A DNA stretch of 64,000 nucleotides from Symsagittifera roscoffensis. Its lineage: Eukaryota; Xenacoelomorpha; Acoela; Convolutidae. The stretch covers positions 35,469,109 to 35,533,108 of the forward strand of contig NC_087070.1 in the NCBI RefSeq assembly GCF_963678635.1, written 5' to 3'. This document shows, in pieces, positions 20,701-35,700 of the stretch. Each line of letters begins with the position of its first letter. The first letter of the stretch is position 1. Below the pieces are notes generated by a model that made no database searches, was not told the DNA's origin, and saw only the letters and a list, made by a program, of their open reading frames with translations. The translations under genes and the position numbers were made by a program.

Positions 20701-23700
20701 TAAGAGTTGAACAGGGTCGAATCATGAGTCGAACAGGGTCGAATCATGAGTCGATCAGGGTCGAATCATGAGTCGAACACGGTCGAATCATGGGTCGAAC
20801 ACGGTCGAATCTTGAGTCGAACACGGTCGAATCAAGAATCGAGCATGGTCGAATCATGAGTCGAACACGGTTGAATCATGAGTCGAACAGAGTCGAATCA
20901 TGAGTCGAACACGGTTGAATCATGGGTCGAACGAAGTCGAATCATGAGTCGAACACGGTCCAATTATGAGTTGAACAGGGTCGAATCATGAGTCGAACAG
21001 GGTCGAATCATGAGTCGAACAGGGTCGAATCATGAGTCGAACACGGTCGAATCATGGGTCGAAAAGGGTCGAATCATGAGTCGATCACGGTCGAACCATG
21101 AGTCGAACACAGTCCAATCATTAGTCAAACACGGTTGAATCAGGAGTCGAACACGGTCGAATCATGAGTCGAACATGGTCGAATCATGAGTCGAACACGG
21201 TTGGATCATGAGTCGAACAGGGTTCAATCATGAGTCGAACACGGTCGAATCATGGGTCGAACAGGGTCGAATCATGAGTCGAACACGGTTGAATCATGAG
21301 TCGAACACGGTCCAATCATGAGTCGAACAGGGTCGAATCATGAGACGAACACGGTTGAATCATGAGTCGAACACGGTCGAATCATGAGTCGAACATGGTC
21401 GAATCATGAGTCGAACACGGTTGGATCATGAGTCGGACAGGGTTCAATCATGAGTCGAACACGGTCGAATCATGGGTCGAACAGGGTCGAATCATGAGTC
21501 GAACACGGTTGAATCATGATTCGAACACGGTTCAATCATGAGTCGAACAGCGTCGAATCATGAGTCGAACACGGTTGAATCATGGGTCGAACAGGGTCGA
21601 ATCATAAGTCGAACACGGTCGAATTATGAGTTGAATTGGGTCGAATCATGAGTCCAACAGGGTCGAATCATGAGTCGAACAGGGTCGAATCATGAGTCGA
21701 GCACGATCGCATCATGAGTCGAACAGGGTCGAATCATGAGTCGAACACGGTCGAATCATGGGTCGAACAGGGTCGAATCATGAGTCGAACACGGTTGAGT
21801 CATGAGTCGAACACGGTCCAATCATGAGTCGAACAGGGTCGAATCATGAGACGAACACGGTTGAATCATGAGTCGAACACGGTCGAATTATGAGTCGAAC
21901 AGGGTCGAATCATGAGTCGAACACGGTCGAATAATGAATCGAACAGGGTCGAATCATGAGTCAAACAAGGTCGAACATGGGGTCGAACAGGGTCGAATCA
22001 TGAGTCGAACACGGTTGAATCATGAGTAGAACAGGTCGAATCATGAGTCGAACGCGATCGAATCATGAGTCAAACACGGTCGAATCATGAGTCGAACAGG
22101 GTCGAATCATGAGTCGAACAGCGTCGAATCATGAGTCGAACAGGGTCGAGTCATGGAACGAACAGGGTCGAATCATAAGTCGAAAAGGGTCGAATCATGA
22201 GTCGAACACGATCGCATCATGAGTCGAACACGGTCGAATCATGGGTCGAACAGGGTCGAATCATGAGTCGAACACGGTTGAATCATGAGTCGAACACGGT
22301 CCAATCATGAGTCGAACAGGGTCGAATCATGAGACGAACACGGTTGAATCATGAGTCGAACACGATCGCATCATGAGTCGAACAGGGTCGAATCATGACT
22401 CGAACACGGTCGAATCATGGGTCGAACAGGGTTCAATCATGAGTCGAACACGGTCGAATCATGGGTCGAACAGGGTCGAATCATGAGTCGAACACGGTTG
22501 GATCATGAGTCGAACAGGGTCCAATCATGAGTCGAACACGGTTGAATCATGGGTCGAACAGGGTCGAATCATGAGTCGAACACGATCGCATCATGAGTCG
22601 AACACGGTCGAATCATGGGTCGAACAGGGTCGAATCATGAGTCGAACACGGTTGAATCATGAGTCGAACACGGTCCAATCATGAGTCGAACAGGGTCGAA
22701 TCATGAGACGAACACGGTTGAATCATGAGTCGAACACGGTCGAATCATGAGTCGAACATGGTCGAATCATGAGTCGAACACGGTTGGATCATGAGTCGAA
22801 CAGGGTTCAATCATGAGTCGAACACGGTCGAATCATGGGTCGAACAGGGTCGAATCATGAGTCGAACACGGTTGAATCATGATTCGAACACGGTCCAATC
22901 ATGAGTCGAACAGCGTCGAATCATGAGTCGAACACGGTTGAATCATGGGTCGAACAGGGTCGAATCATAAGTCGAACACGGTCGAATTATGAGTTGAATT
23001 GGGTCGAATCATGAGTCCAACAGGGTCGAATCATGAGTCGAACAGGGTCGAATCATGAGTCGAACACGATCGCATCATGAGTCGAACAGGGTCGAATCAT
23101 GACTCGAACACGGTCGAATCATGGGTCGAACAGGGTCGAATCATCAGTCGAACACGGTTGAATCATGAGTCGAACACGGTCCAATCATGAGTCGAACAGG
23201 GTCGAATCATGAGACGAACACGGTTGAATCATGAGTCGAACACGGTCGAATTTTGAGTCGAACAGGGTCGAATCATGAGTCGAACACGGTCGAATAATGA
23301 ATCGAACAGGGTCGAATCATGAGTCAAACAAGGTCGAACATGGGGTCAAACAGGGTCGAATCATGAGTCGAACACGGTTGAATCATGAGTAGAACAGGTC
23401 AAATCATGAGTCGAACGCGATCGAATCATGAGTCAAACACGGTCGAATCATTAGTCGAACAGGGTCGGATCATGAGTCGAACAGGGTCGAATCATGAGTC
23501 GAACAGCGTCGAATCATGAGTCGAACAGGGTCGAGTCATGGGACAAACAGGGTCGAATCATAAGTCGAAAAGGGTCGAATCATGGGTCGAATCATGAGTC
23601 GGACAGGGTCGATAGAGACCAACAGGGCCGAATCATGAGCCGAACACGGTTGAATCATGAGTCGGACAGGGTCGAATCATGAGTCAAACACGGTTGAATC

Positions 23701-26700
23701 ATGAGTCGAACAGGTTCGAATATTGAGTCGAACACAGTTGAATCATGAGTCGAACACGGTCGAATTATGAGTCGAACAGGGTCGAATCATGAGTCGAACA
23801 CGGTTGGATCATGAGTCGAACAGGGTCCAATCATGAGTCGAACACGGTTGAATCATGGGTCGAACAGGCTCGAATCATAAGTCGAACACGGTCGAATTAT
23901 GAGTTGAATTGGGTCGAATCATGAGTCGAACAGGGTCGAATCATGAGTCGAACAGAGTCGAATCATGAGTCGAACACGATCGCATCATGAGTCGAACAGG
24001 TTCGAATCATGAGTCGAACGCGGCCGAATCATGGGTCGAACAGGGTCGAATCATGAGTCGAACACGGTTGAATCATGAGTCGAACACGGTCGAATTATGA
24101 GTTGAACAGGGTCGAATCATGAGTCGAACACGGTCGAATCATGGGTCGAACAGGGTCGAATCATGAGTCGAACACGGTCGAATCATGAGTCGAACATGGT
24201 CGAATCATGAGTCGAACACGGTTGGATCATGAGTCGAACAGGGTTCAATCATGAGTCGAACACGGTCGAATCATGGGTCGAACAGGGTCGAATCATGAGT
24301 CGTCGAACACGGTTGAATCATGAGTCGAACACGGTCCAATCATGAGTCGAACAGGGTCGAATCATGAGACGAACACGGTTGAATCATGAGTCGAACACGG
24401 TCGAATCATGAGTCGAACATGGCCGAATCATGAGTCGAACACGGTTGAATCATGAGTCGAACACGGTCCAATCATGAGTCGAACAGGGTCGAATCATGAG
24501 ACGAACACGGTTGAATCATGAGTCGAACACGGTCGAATCATGAGTCGAACATGGCCGAATCATGAGTCGAACACGGTTGGATCATGAGTCGAACAGGGTT
24601 CAATCATGAGTCGAACACGGTCGAATCATGGGTCGAACAGGGTCGAATCATGAGTCGAACACGGTTGAATCATGATTCGAACACGGTTCAATCATGAGTC
24701 GAACAGCGTCGAATCATGAGTCGAACACGGTTGAATCATGGGTCGAACAGGGTCGAATCATAAGTCGAACACGGTCGAATTATGAGTTGAATTGGGTCGA
24801 ATCATGAGTCCAACAGGGTCGAATCATGAGTCGAACAGGGTCGAATCATGAGTCGAGCACGATCGCATCATGAGTCGAACAGGGTCGAATCATGAGTCGA
24901 ACACGGTCGAATCATGGGTCGAACAGGGTCGAATCATGAGTCGAACACGGTTGAGTCATGAGTCGAACACGGTCCAATCATGAGTCGAACAGGGTCGAAT
25001 CATGAGACGAACACGGTTGAATCATGAGTCGAACACGGTCGAATTATGAGTCGAACAGGGTCGAATCATGAGTCGAACACGGTCGAATAATGAATCGAAC
25101 AGGGTCGAATCATGAGTCAAACAAGGTCGAACATGGGGTCGAACAGGGTCGAATCATGAGTCGAACACGGTTGAATCATGAGTAGAACAGGTCGAATCAT
25201 GAGTCGAACGCGATCGAATCATGAGTCAAACACGGTCGAATCATGAGTCGAACAGGGTCGAATCATGAGTCGAACAGCGTCGAATCATGAGTCGAACAGG
25301 GTCGAGTCATGGAACGAACAGGGTCGAATCATAAGTCGAAAAGGGTCGAATCATGGGTCGAATCATGAGTCGAACAGGGTCGAATTATGAGTCGAACAGG
25401 GCCGAATCATGAGCCAAACACGGTTGAATCATGAGTCGGACAGGGTCGAATCATGAGTCAAACACGGTTGAATCATGAGTCGAACAGGTTCGAATAATGA
25501 GTCGAACACAGTTGAATCATGAGTCGAACACGGTCGAATTATGAGTCGAACAGGGTCGAATCATGAGTCGAACACGGTTGGATCATGAGTCGAACAGGGT
25601 CCAATCATGAGTCGAACACGGTTGAATCATGGGTCGAACAGGGTCGAATCATGAGTCGAACACGGTCGCATCATGAGTCGAACACGGTCGAATCATGGGT
25701 CGAACAGGGTCGAATCATGAGTCGAACACGGTTGAATCATGAGTCGAACACGGTCCAATCATGAGTCGAACAGGGTCGAATCATGAGACGAACACGGTTG
25801 AATCATGAGTCGAACACGGTCGAATCATGAGTCGAACATGGTCGAATCATGAGTCGAACACGGTTGGATCATGAGTCGAACAGGATTCAATCATGAGTCG
25901 AACACGGTCGAATCATGGGTCGAACAGGGTCGAATCATGAGTCGAACACGGTTGGATCATGAGTCGAACAGGGTCCAATCATGAGTCGAACACGGTTGAA
26001 TCATGGGTCGAACAGGGTCGAATCATGAGTCGAACACGATCGCATCATGAGTCGAACACGGTCGAATCATGGGTCGAACAGGGTCGAATCATGAGTCGAA
26101 CACGGTTGAATCATGAGTCGAACACGGTCCAATCATGAGTCGAACAGGGTCGAATCATGAGACGAACACGGTTGAATCATGAGTCGAACACGGTCGAATC
26201 ATGAGTCGAACATGGTCGAATCATGAGTCGAACACTGTTGGATCATGAGTCGAACAGGGTTCAATCATGAGTCGAACACGGTCGAATCATGGGTCGAACA
26301 GGGTCGAATCATGAGTCGAACACGGTTGAATCATGATTCGAACACGGTCCAATCTTGAGTCGAACAGCGTCGAATCATGAGTCGAACACGGTTGAATCAT
26401 GGGTCGAACAGGGTCGAATCATAAGTCGAACACGGTCGAATTATGAGTTGAATTGGGTCGAATCATGAGTCCAACAGGGTCGAATCATGAGTCGAACAGT
26501 GTCGAATCATGAGTCGAACACGATCGCATCATGAGTCGAACAGGGTCGAATCATGACTCGAACACGGTCGAATCATGGGTCGAACAGGGTCGAATCATCA
26601 GTCGAACACGGTTGAATCATGAGTCGAACACGGTCCAATCATGAGTCGAACAGGGTCGAATCATGAGACGAACACGGTTGAATCATGAGTCGAACACGGT

Positions 26701-29700
26701 CGAATTATGAGTCGAACAGGGTCGAATCATGAGTCGAACACGGTCGAATAATGAATCGAACAGGGTCGAATCATGAGTCAAACAAGGTCGAACATGGGGT
26801 CAAACAGGGTCGAATCATGAGTCGAACACGGTTGAATCATGAGTAGAACAGGTCAAATCATGAGTCGAACGCGATCGAATCATGAGTCAAACACGGTCGA
26901 ATCATTAGTCGAACAGGGTCGGATCATGAGTCGAACAGGGTCGAATCATGAGTCGAACAGCGTCGAATCATGAGTCGAACAGGGTCGAGTCATGGGACAA
27001 ACAGGGTCGAATCATAAGTCGAAAAGGGTCGAATCATGGGTCGAATCATGAGTCGGACAGGGTCGATAGAGACCAACAGGGCCGAATCATGAGCCGAAAA
27101 CGGTTGAATCATGAGTCGGACAGGGTCGAATCATGAGTCAAACACGGTTGAATCATGAGTCGAACAGGTTCGAATAATGAGTCGAACACAGTTGAATCAT
27201 GAGTCGAACACGGTCGAATTATGAGTCGAACAGGGTCGAATCATGAGTCGAACACGGTTGGATCATGAGTCGAACAGGGTCCAATCATGAGTCGAACACG
27301 GTTGAATCATGGGTCGAACAGGGTCGAATCATAAGTCGAACACGGTCGAATTATGAGTTGAATTGGGTCGAATCATGAGTCGAACAGGGTCGAATCATGA
27401 GTCGAACAGAGTCGAATCATGAGTCGAACACGATCGCATCATGAGTCGAACAGGGTCGAATCATGAGTCGAACGCGGCCGAATCATGGGTCGAACAGGGT
27501 CGAATCATGAGTCGAACACGGTTGAATCATGAGTCGAACACGGTCGAATTATGAGTTGAACAGGGTCGAATCATGAGTCGAACACGGTCTAATCATGAGT
27601 CGAACAGGGTCGAATCATGAGTCGAACACGGTTGAATCATGAGTCGAACATGGTTGAATTATGAGTCGAACAGGGTCGAATCATGGGTCGAACACGGTCG
27701 AATAATGAGTCGAACAGGGTCGAATCTTGAGTCAAACACGGTCGAATCTGGGGTCGAACAGGGTCGAATCATGAGTCGAAAACGGTTGAATCATGAGTCG
27801 AACAGGTCGAATCATGAGTAAAACGCTATCGAATCATGAGTCGAACACGGTCGAATCATGAGTCGAACAGGGTCGGATCATGAGTCCAACAGGGTCGAAT
27901 TATGAGTTGAACAGGGTCGAATCATGAGTCGAACACGGTCTAATCATGAGTCGAACAGGGTCGAATCATGAGTCGAACACGGTTGAATCATGAGTCGAAC
28001 ATGGTTGAATTATGAGTCGAACAGGGTCGAATCATGGGTCGAACACGGTCGAATAATGAGTCGAACAGGGTCGAATCTTGAGTCAAACACGGTCGAATCT
28101 GGGGTCGAACAGGGTCGAATCATGAGTCGAAAACGGTTGAATCATGAGTCGAACAGGGTCGAATCATGACTCGAACACGGTCGAATCATGGGTCGAACAG
28201 GGTCGAATCATCAGTCGAACACGGTTGAATCATGAGTCGAACACGGTCCAATCATGAGTCGAACAGGGACGAATCATGAGACGAACACGGTTGAATCATG
28301 AGTCGAACACGGTCGAATTATGAGTCGAACAGGGTCGAATCATGAGTCGAACACGGTCGAATAATGAATCGAACAGGGTCGAATCATGAGTCAAACAAGG
28401 TCGAACATGGGGTCGAACAGGGTCGAATCATGAGTCGAACACGGTTGAATCATGAGTAGAACAGGTCAAATCATGAGTCGAACGCGATCGAATCATGAGT
28501 CAAACACGGTCGAATCATTAGTCGAACAGGGTCGGATCATGAGTCGAACAGGGTCGAATCATGAGTCGAACAGCGTCGAATCATGAGTCGAACAGGGTCG
28601 AGTCATGGGACAAACAGGGTCGAATCATAAGTCGAAAAGGGTCGAATCATGGGTCGAATCATGAGTCGGACAGGGTCGATAGAGACCAACAGGGCCGAAT
28701 CCTGAGCCGAACACGGTTGAATCATGAGTCGGACAGGGTCGAATCATGGGTCGAACACGGTCGAATAATGAGTCGAACAGGGTCGAATCTTGAGTCAAAC
28801 ACGGTCGAATCTGGGGTCGAACAGGGTCGAATCATGAGTCGAAAACGGTTGAATCATGAGTCGAACAGGGTCGAATCATGACTCGAACACGGTCGAATCA
28901 TGGGTCGAACAGGGTCGAATCATCAGTCGAACACGGTTGAATCATGAGTCGAACACGGTCCAATCATGAGTCGAACAGGGACGAATCATGAGACGAACAC
29001 GGTTGAATCATGAGTCGAACACGGTCGAATTATGAGTCGAACAGGGTCGAATCATGAGTCGAACACGGTCGAATAATGAATCGAACAGGGTCGAATCATG
29101 AGTCAAACAAGGTCGAACATGGGGTCGAACAGGGTCGAATCATGAGTCGAACACGGTTGAATCATGAGTAGAACAGGTCAAATCATGAGTCGAACGCGAT
29201 CGAATCATGAGTCAAACACGGTCGAATCATTAGTCGAACAGGGTCGGATCATGAGTCGAACAGGGTCGAATCATGAGTCGAACAGCGTCGAATCATGAGT
29301 CGAACAGGGTCGAGTCATGGGACAAACAGGGTCGAATCATAAGTCGAAAAGGGTCGAATCATGGGTCGAATCATGAGTCGGACAGGGTCGATAGAGACCA
29401 ACAGGGCCGAATCCTGAGCCGAACACGGTTGAATCATGAGTCGGACAGGGTCGAATCATGAGTCAAACACGGTTGAATCATGAGTCGAACAGGTTCGAAT
29501 AATGAGTCGAACACAGTTGAATCATGAGTCGAACACGGTCGAATTATGAGTCGAACAGGGTCGAATCATGAGTCGAACACGGTTGGATCATGAGTCGAAC
29601 AGGGTCCAATCATGAGTCGAACACGGTTGAATCATGGGTCGAACAGGGTCGAATCATAAGTCGAACACGGTCGAATTATGAGTTGAATTGGGTCGAATCA

Positions 29701-32700
29701 TGAGTCGAACAGGGTCGAATCATGAGTCGAACAGAGTCGAATCATGAGTCGAACACGATCGCATCATGAGTCGAACAGGGTCGAATCATGAGTCGAACGC
29801 GGCCGAATCATGGGTCGAACAGGGTCGAATCATGAGTCGAACACGGTTGAATCATGAGTCGAACACGGTCGAATTATGAGTTGAACAGGGTCGAATCATG
29901 AGTCGAACACGGTCTAATCATGAGTCGAACAGGGTCGAATCATGAGTCGAACACGGTTGAATCATGAGTCGAACATGGTTGAATTATGAGTCGAACAGGG
30001 TCGAATCATGGGTCGAACACGGTCGAATAATGAGTCGAACAGGGTCGAATCTTGAGTCAAACACGGTCGAATCTGGGGTCGAACAGGGTCGAATCATGAG
30101 TCGAAAACGGTTGAATCATGAGTCGAACAGGTCGAATCATGAGTAAAACGCTATCGAATCATGAGTCGAACACGGTCGAATCATGAGTCGAACAGGGTCG
30201 GATCATGAGTCGAACAGGGTCGATTCATGAGTCGAACAGCGTCGAATCATGAGTCGAACAGGGTCGATAGAGACCAACAGCGTCGAATCATGAGCCGAAC
30301 ACGGTTGAATCATGAGTCGGACAGGGTCGAATCATGAGTCAAACACGGTTGAATCATGAGTCGAACACGGTCGAATCATGGGTCGAACAGGGTCGAATCA
30401 TGAGTCGAACACGGTCGAATCAAGAATCGAACATGGTCGAATCATGAAACGAACACGGTCGAATTATGAGTCGAACAGGGTCGAATCATGAGTCGAACAC
30501 GGTCGAATAATGAATCGAACAGGGTCGAATCATGAGTCAAACAAGGTCGAACATGGGGTCGAACAGGGTCGAATCATGAGTAGAACAGGTCGAATCATGA
30601 GTCGAACGCGATCGAATCATGAGTCAAACACGGTCGAATCATGAGTCGAACAGGGTCGGATCATGAGTCGAACAGGGTCGAATCATGAGTCGAACAGCGT
30701 CGAATCATGAGTCGATCAGGGTCGAGTCATGGGACAATCAGGGTCGAATCATAAGTCGAAAAGGGTCGAATCATGGGTCGAATCATGAGTCGAACACGGT
30801 CGAATCAAGAATCGAACATGGTCGAATCATGAAACGAACACGGTCGAATTATGAGTCGAACAGGGTCGAATCATGAGTCGAACACGGTCGAATAATGAAT
30901 CGAACAGGGTCGAATCATGAGTCAAACAAGGTCGAACATGGGGTCGAACAGGGTCGAATCATGAGTAGAACAGGTCGAATCATGAGTCGAACGCGATCGA
31001 ATCATGAGTCAAACACGGTCGAATCATGAGTCGAACAGGGTCGGATCATGAGTCGAACAGGGTCGAATCATGAGTCGAACAGCGTCGAATCATGAGTCGA
31101 ACAGGGTCGAGTCATGGGACAATCAGGGTCGAATCATAAGTCGAAAAGGGTCGAATCATGGGTCGAATCATGAGTCGAACAGGGTCGATAGAGACCAACA
31201 GGGCCGAATCATGAGCCGAACACGGTTGAATCATGAGTCGGACAGGCTCGAATCATGAGTCAGACACGGTTGAATCATGAGTCGAACACAGTTGAATCAT
31301 GAGTCGAACACGGTCGAATTATGAGTCGAACAGGGTCGAATCATGAGTCGAACGCTATCGAATCATGAGTCGAACACGGTCGAATCATGAGTCGAACAGG
31401 GTCGGATCATGAGTCGAACAGGGTCGATTCATGAGTCGAACAGCGTCGAATCATGAGTCGAACAGGGTCGAGTCATGGGACGAACAGGGTCGAATCATAA
31501 GTCGAAAAGGGTCGAATCATGGGTCGAATCATGAGTCGAACAGGGTCGATAGAGACCAACAGCGTCGAATCATGAGCCGAACACGGTTGAATCATGAGTC
31601 GGACAGGGTCGAATCATGACTCGAACACGGCCGAATAATGAGTCGAACAGGGTCGAGTCATGGGTCGAACAGGGTCGAATCATGAGTCGAACACGGTCGA
31701 ATCAAGAATCGAACATGGTCGAATCATGAAACGAACACGGTTGAATCATGAGTCGAACAGGGTCGAATCATGAGTCGAACACGGCCGAATAATGAGTCGA
31801 ACAGGGTCGAGTCATGAGTCGAACACGGTCGAATCTTGGGTCGAACAGGGTCGAATCATGAGCCGAACACGGTTTAATCATGAGTCGAACAGGTCGAATC
31901 ATGAGTCGAACACGATCAAATCATGAGTCGAACACGGTCGAATCATGAGTCGAACAGGGTCGGATCATGAGTCGAACAGGGTCGAATCATGAGTCGAACA
32001 TTGTCGAATCATGAGTAGAACAGGGTTGAGTCATGGGACGAACAGGGTCGAATCATAAGTCGAAAAGGGCCAAATCATGGGTCGAATCATGAGGCGAACA
32101 GGGTCGATAGTGAGCAACAGGGTCGAATCGTGAGCCGAACACGGTTGAATCATGAGTCGGACAGGGTCGAATCATGAGTCAAACACGGTTGAATCATGAG
32201 TCGAACAAGGTCGAATCATTAGTCGAACACGGTTGAATCATGAGTCGAACAGGGTCGAATCATGAGTCGAACACAATCGAATCATGAATCTAAAAGGGTC
32301 GAATCATGGGTCGAATCATGAGTCGAACAGGGTCGATAGAGTTCAACAGGGTCGAATCGTGAGCCGAACACGGTCGAATTATGAGTTGAATTGGGTCGAA
32401 TCATGAGTCGAACAGGGTCGAATCATGAGTCGAACAGAGTCGAATCATGAGTCGAACACGATCGCATCATGAGTCGAACAGGGTCGAATCATGAGTCGAA
32501 CGCGGCCGAATCATGGGTCGAACAGGGTCGAATCATGAGTCGAACACGGTTGAATCATGAGTCGAACACGGTCGAATTATGAGTTGAACAGGGTCGAATC
32601 ATGAGTCGAACACGGTCTAATCATGAGTCGAACAGGGTCGAATCATGAGTCGAACACGGTTGAATCATGAGTCGAACATGGTTGAATTATGAGTCGAACA

Positions 32701-35700
32701 GGGTCGAATCATGGGTCGAACACGGTCGAATAATGAGTCGAACAGGGTCGAATCTTGAGTCAAACACGGTCGAATCTGGGGTCGAACAGGGTCGAATCAT
32801 GAGTCGAAAACGGTTGAATCATGAGTCGAACAGGTCGAATCATGAGTAAAACGCTATCGAATCATGAGTCGAACACGGTCGAATCATGAGTCGAACAGGG
32901 TCGGATCATGAGTCGAACAGGGTCGATTCATGAGTCGAACAGCGTCGAATCATGAGTCGAACAGGGTCGAGTCATGGGACGAACAGGGTCGAATCATAAG
33001 TCGAAAAGGGTCGAATTATGGGTCGAATCATGAGTCGAACAGGGTCGATAGAGACCAACAGCGTCGAATCATGAGCCGAACACGGTTGAATCATGAGTCG
33101 GACAGGGTCGAATCATGAGTCAAACACGGTTGAATCATGAGTCGAACACGGTCGAATCATGGGTCGAACAGGGTCGAATCATGAGTCGAACACGGTCGAA
33201 TCAAGAATCGAACATGGTCGAATCATGAAACGAACACGGTCGAATTATGAGTCGAACAGGGTCGAATCATGAGTCGAACACGGTCGAATAATGAATCGAA
33301 CAGGGTCGAATCATGAGTCAAACAAGGTCGAACATGGGGTCGAACAGGGTCGAATCATGAGTAGAACAGGTCGAATCATGAGTCGAACGCGATCGAATCA
33401 TGAGTCAAACACGGTCGAATCATGAGTCGAACAGGGTCGGATCATGAGTCGAACAGGGTCGAATCATGAGTCGAACAGCGTCGAATCATGAGTCGAACAG
33501 GGTCGAGTCATGGGACAATCAGGGTCGAATCATAAGTCGAAAAGGGTCGAATCATGGGTCGAATCATGAGTCGAACACGGTCGAATCAAGAATCGAACAT
33601 GGTCGAATCATGAAACGAACACGGTCGAACATGGGGTCGAACAGGGTCGAATCATGAGTAGAACAGGTCGAATCATGAGTCGAACGCGATCGAATCATGA
33701 GTCAAACACGGTCGAATCATGAGTCGAACAGGGTCGAATCATGAGTCGAACAGCGTCGAATCATGAGTCGAACAGGGTCGAGTCATGGGACAATCAGGGT
33801 CGAATCATAAGTCGAAAAGGGTCGAATCATGGGTCGAATCATGAGTCGAACACGGTCGAATCAAGAATCGAACATGGTCGAATCATGAAACGAACACGGT
33901 CGAATTATGAGTCGAACAGGGTCGAATCATGAGTCGAACACGGTCGAATAATGCATCGAACAGGGTCGAATCATGAGTCAAACAAGGTCGAACATGGGGT
34001 CGAACAGGGTCGAATCATGAGTAGAACAGGTCGAATCATGAGTCGAACGCGATCGAATCATGAGTCAAACACGGTCGAATCATGAGTCGAACAGGGTCGG
34101 ATCATGAGTCGAACAGGGTCGAATCATGAGTCGAACAGCGTCGAATCATGAGTCGAACAGGGTCGAGTCATGGGACAATCAGGGTCGAATCATAAGTCGA
34201 AAAGGGTCGAATCATGGGTCGAATCATGAGTCGAACAGGGTCGATAGAGACCAACAGGGCCGAATCATGAGCCGAACACGGTTGAATCATGAGTCGGACA
34301 GGCTCGAATCATGAGTCAGACACGGTTGAATCATCAGTCGAACACAGTTGAATCATGAGTCGAACACGGTCGAATTATGAGTCGAACAGGGTCGAATCAT
34401 GAGTCGAACGCTATCGAATCATGAGTCGAACACGGTCGAATCATGAGTCGAACAGGGTCGGATCATGAGTCGAACAGGGTCGATTCATGAGTCGAACAGC
34501 GTCGAATCATGAGTCGAACAGGGTCGAGTCATGGGACGAACAGGGTCGAATCATAAGTCGAAAAGGGTCGAATCATGGGTCGAATCATGAGTCGAACAGG
34601 GTCGATAGAGACCAACAGCGTCGAATCATGAGCCGAACACGGTTGAATCATGAGTCGGACAGGGTCGAATCATGACTCGAACACGGCCGAATAATGAGTC
34701 GAACAGGGTCGAGTCATGGGTCGAACAGGGTCGAATCATGAGTCGAACACGGTCGAATCAAGAATCGAACATGGTCGAATCATGAAACGAACACGGTTGA
34801 ATCATGAGTCGAACAGGGTCGAATCATGAGTCGAACACGGCCGAATAATGAGTCGAACAGGGTCGAGTCATGAGTCGAACACGGTCGAATCTTGGGTCGA
34901 ACAGGGTCGAATCATGAGCCGAACACGGTTTAATCATGAGTCGAACAGGTCGAATCATGAGTCGAACACGATCAAATCATGAGTCGAACACGGTCGAATC
35001 ATGAGTCGAACAGGGTCGGATCATGAGTCGAACAGGGTCGAATCATGAGTCGAACATTGTCGAATCATGAGTAGAACAGGGTTGAGTCATGGGACGAACA
35101 GGGTCGAATCATAAGTCGAAAAGGGCCAAATCATGGGTCGAATCATGAGGCGAACAGGGTCGATAGTGAGCAACAGGGTCGAATCGTGAGCCGAACACGG
35201 TTGAATCATGAGTCGGACAGGGTCGAATCATGAGTCAAACACGGTTGAATCATGAGTCGAACAAGGTCGAATCATTAGTCGAACACGGTTGAATCATGAG
35301 TCGAACAGGGTCGAATCATGAGTCGAACACAATCGAATCATGAATCTAAAAGGGTCGAATCATGGGTCGAATCATGAGTCGAACAGGGTCGATAGAGTTC
35401 AACAGGGTCGAATCGTGAGCCGAACATGGTTGAATCATGAGTCGGACAGGGTCGAATCATGACTCGAACACGGCCGAATAATGAGTCGAACAGGGTCGAG
35501 TCATGATTCGAAAACGGTCGAACCTTGTGTCGAACAGGATCGAATCATGAGTCGAACACGGTTAAAACATGAGTCGAACAGGTCGAATCATGACTCGAAC
35601 ACGGCCGAATAATGAGTCGAACAGGGTTGAGTCATGATTCGAACACGGTCGAATCTTGGGTCAAACAGGGTCGAATCATGAGTCGAACACGGTTGAAACA

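Noticed and set aside
23494-34675. Many plus-strand ORFs of 60-106 residues with Ser/Arg/Asn/His/Glu repeats (MSRTASNHESNRVES-type)
   Set aside because: They are satellite translations. The consensus 22-bp unit puts a TGA in every frame once per 66 bp; the ORFs exist only where variants such as CATGGG or CATAAG remove it. No start context, signal or domain supports coding.
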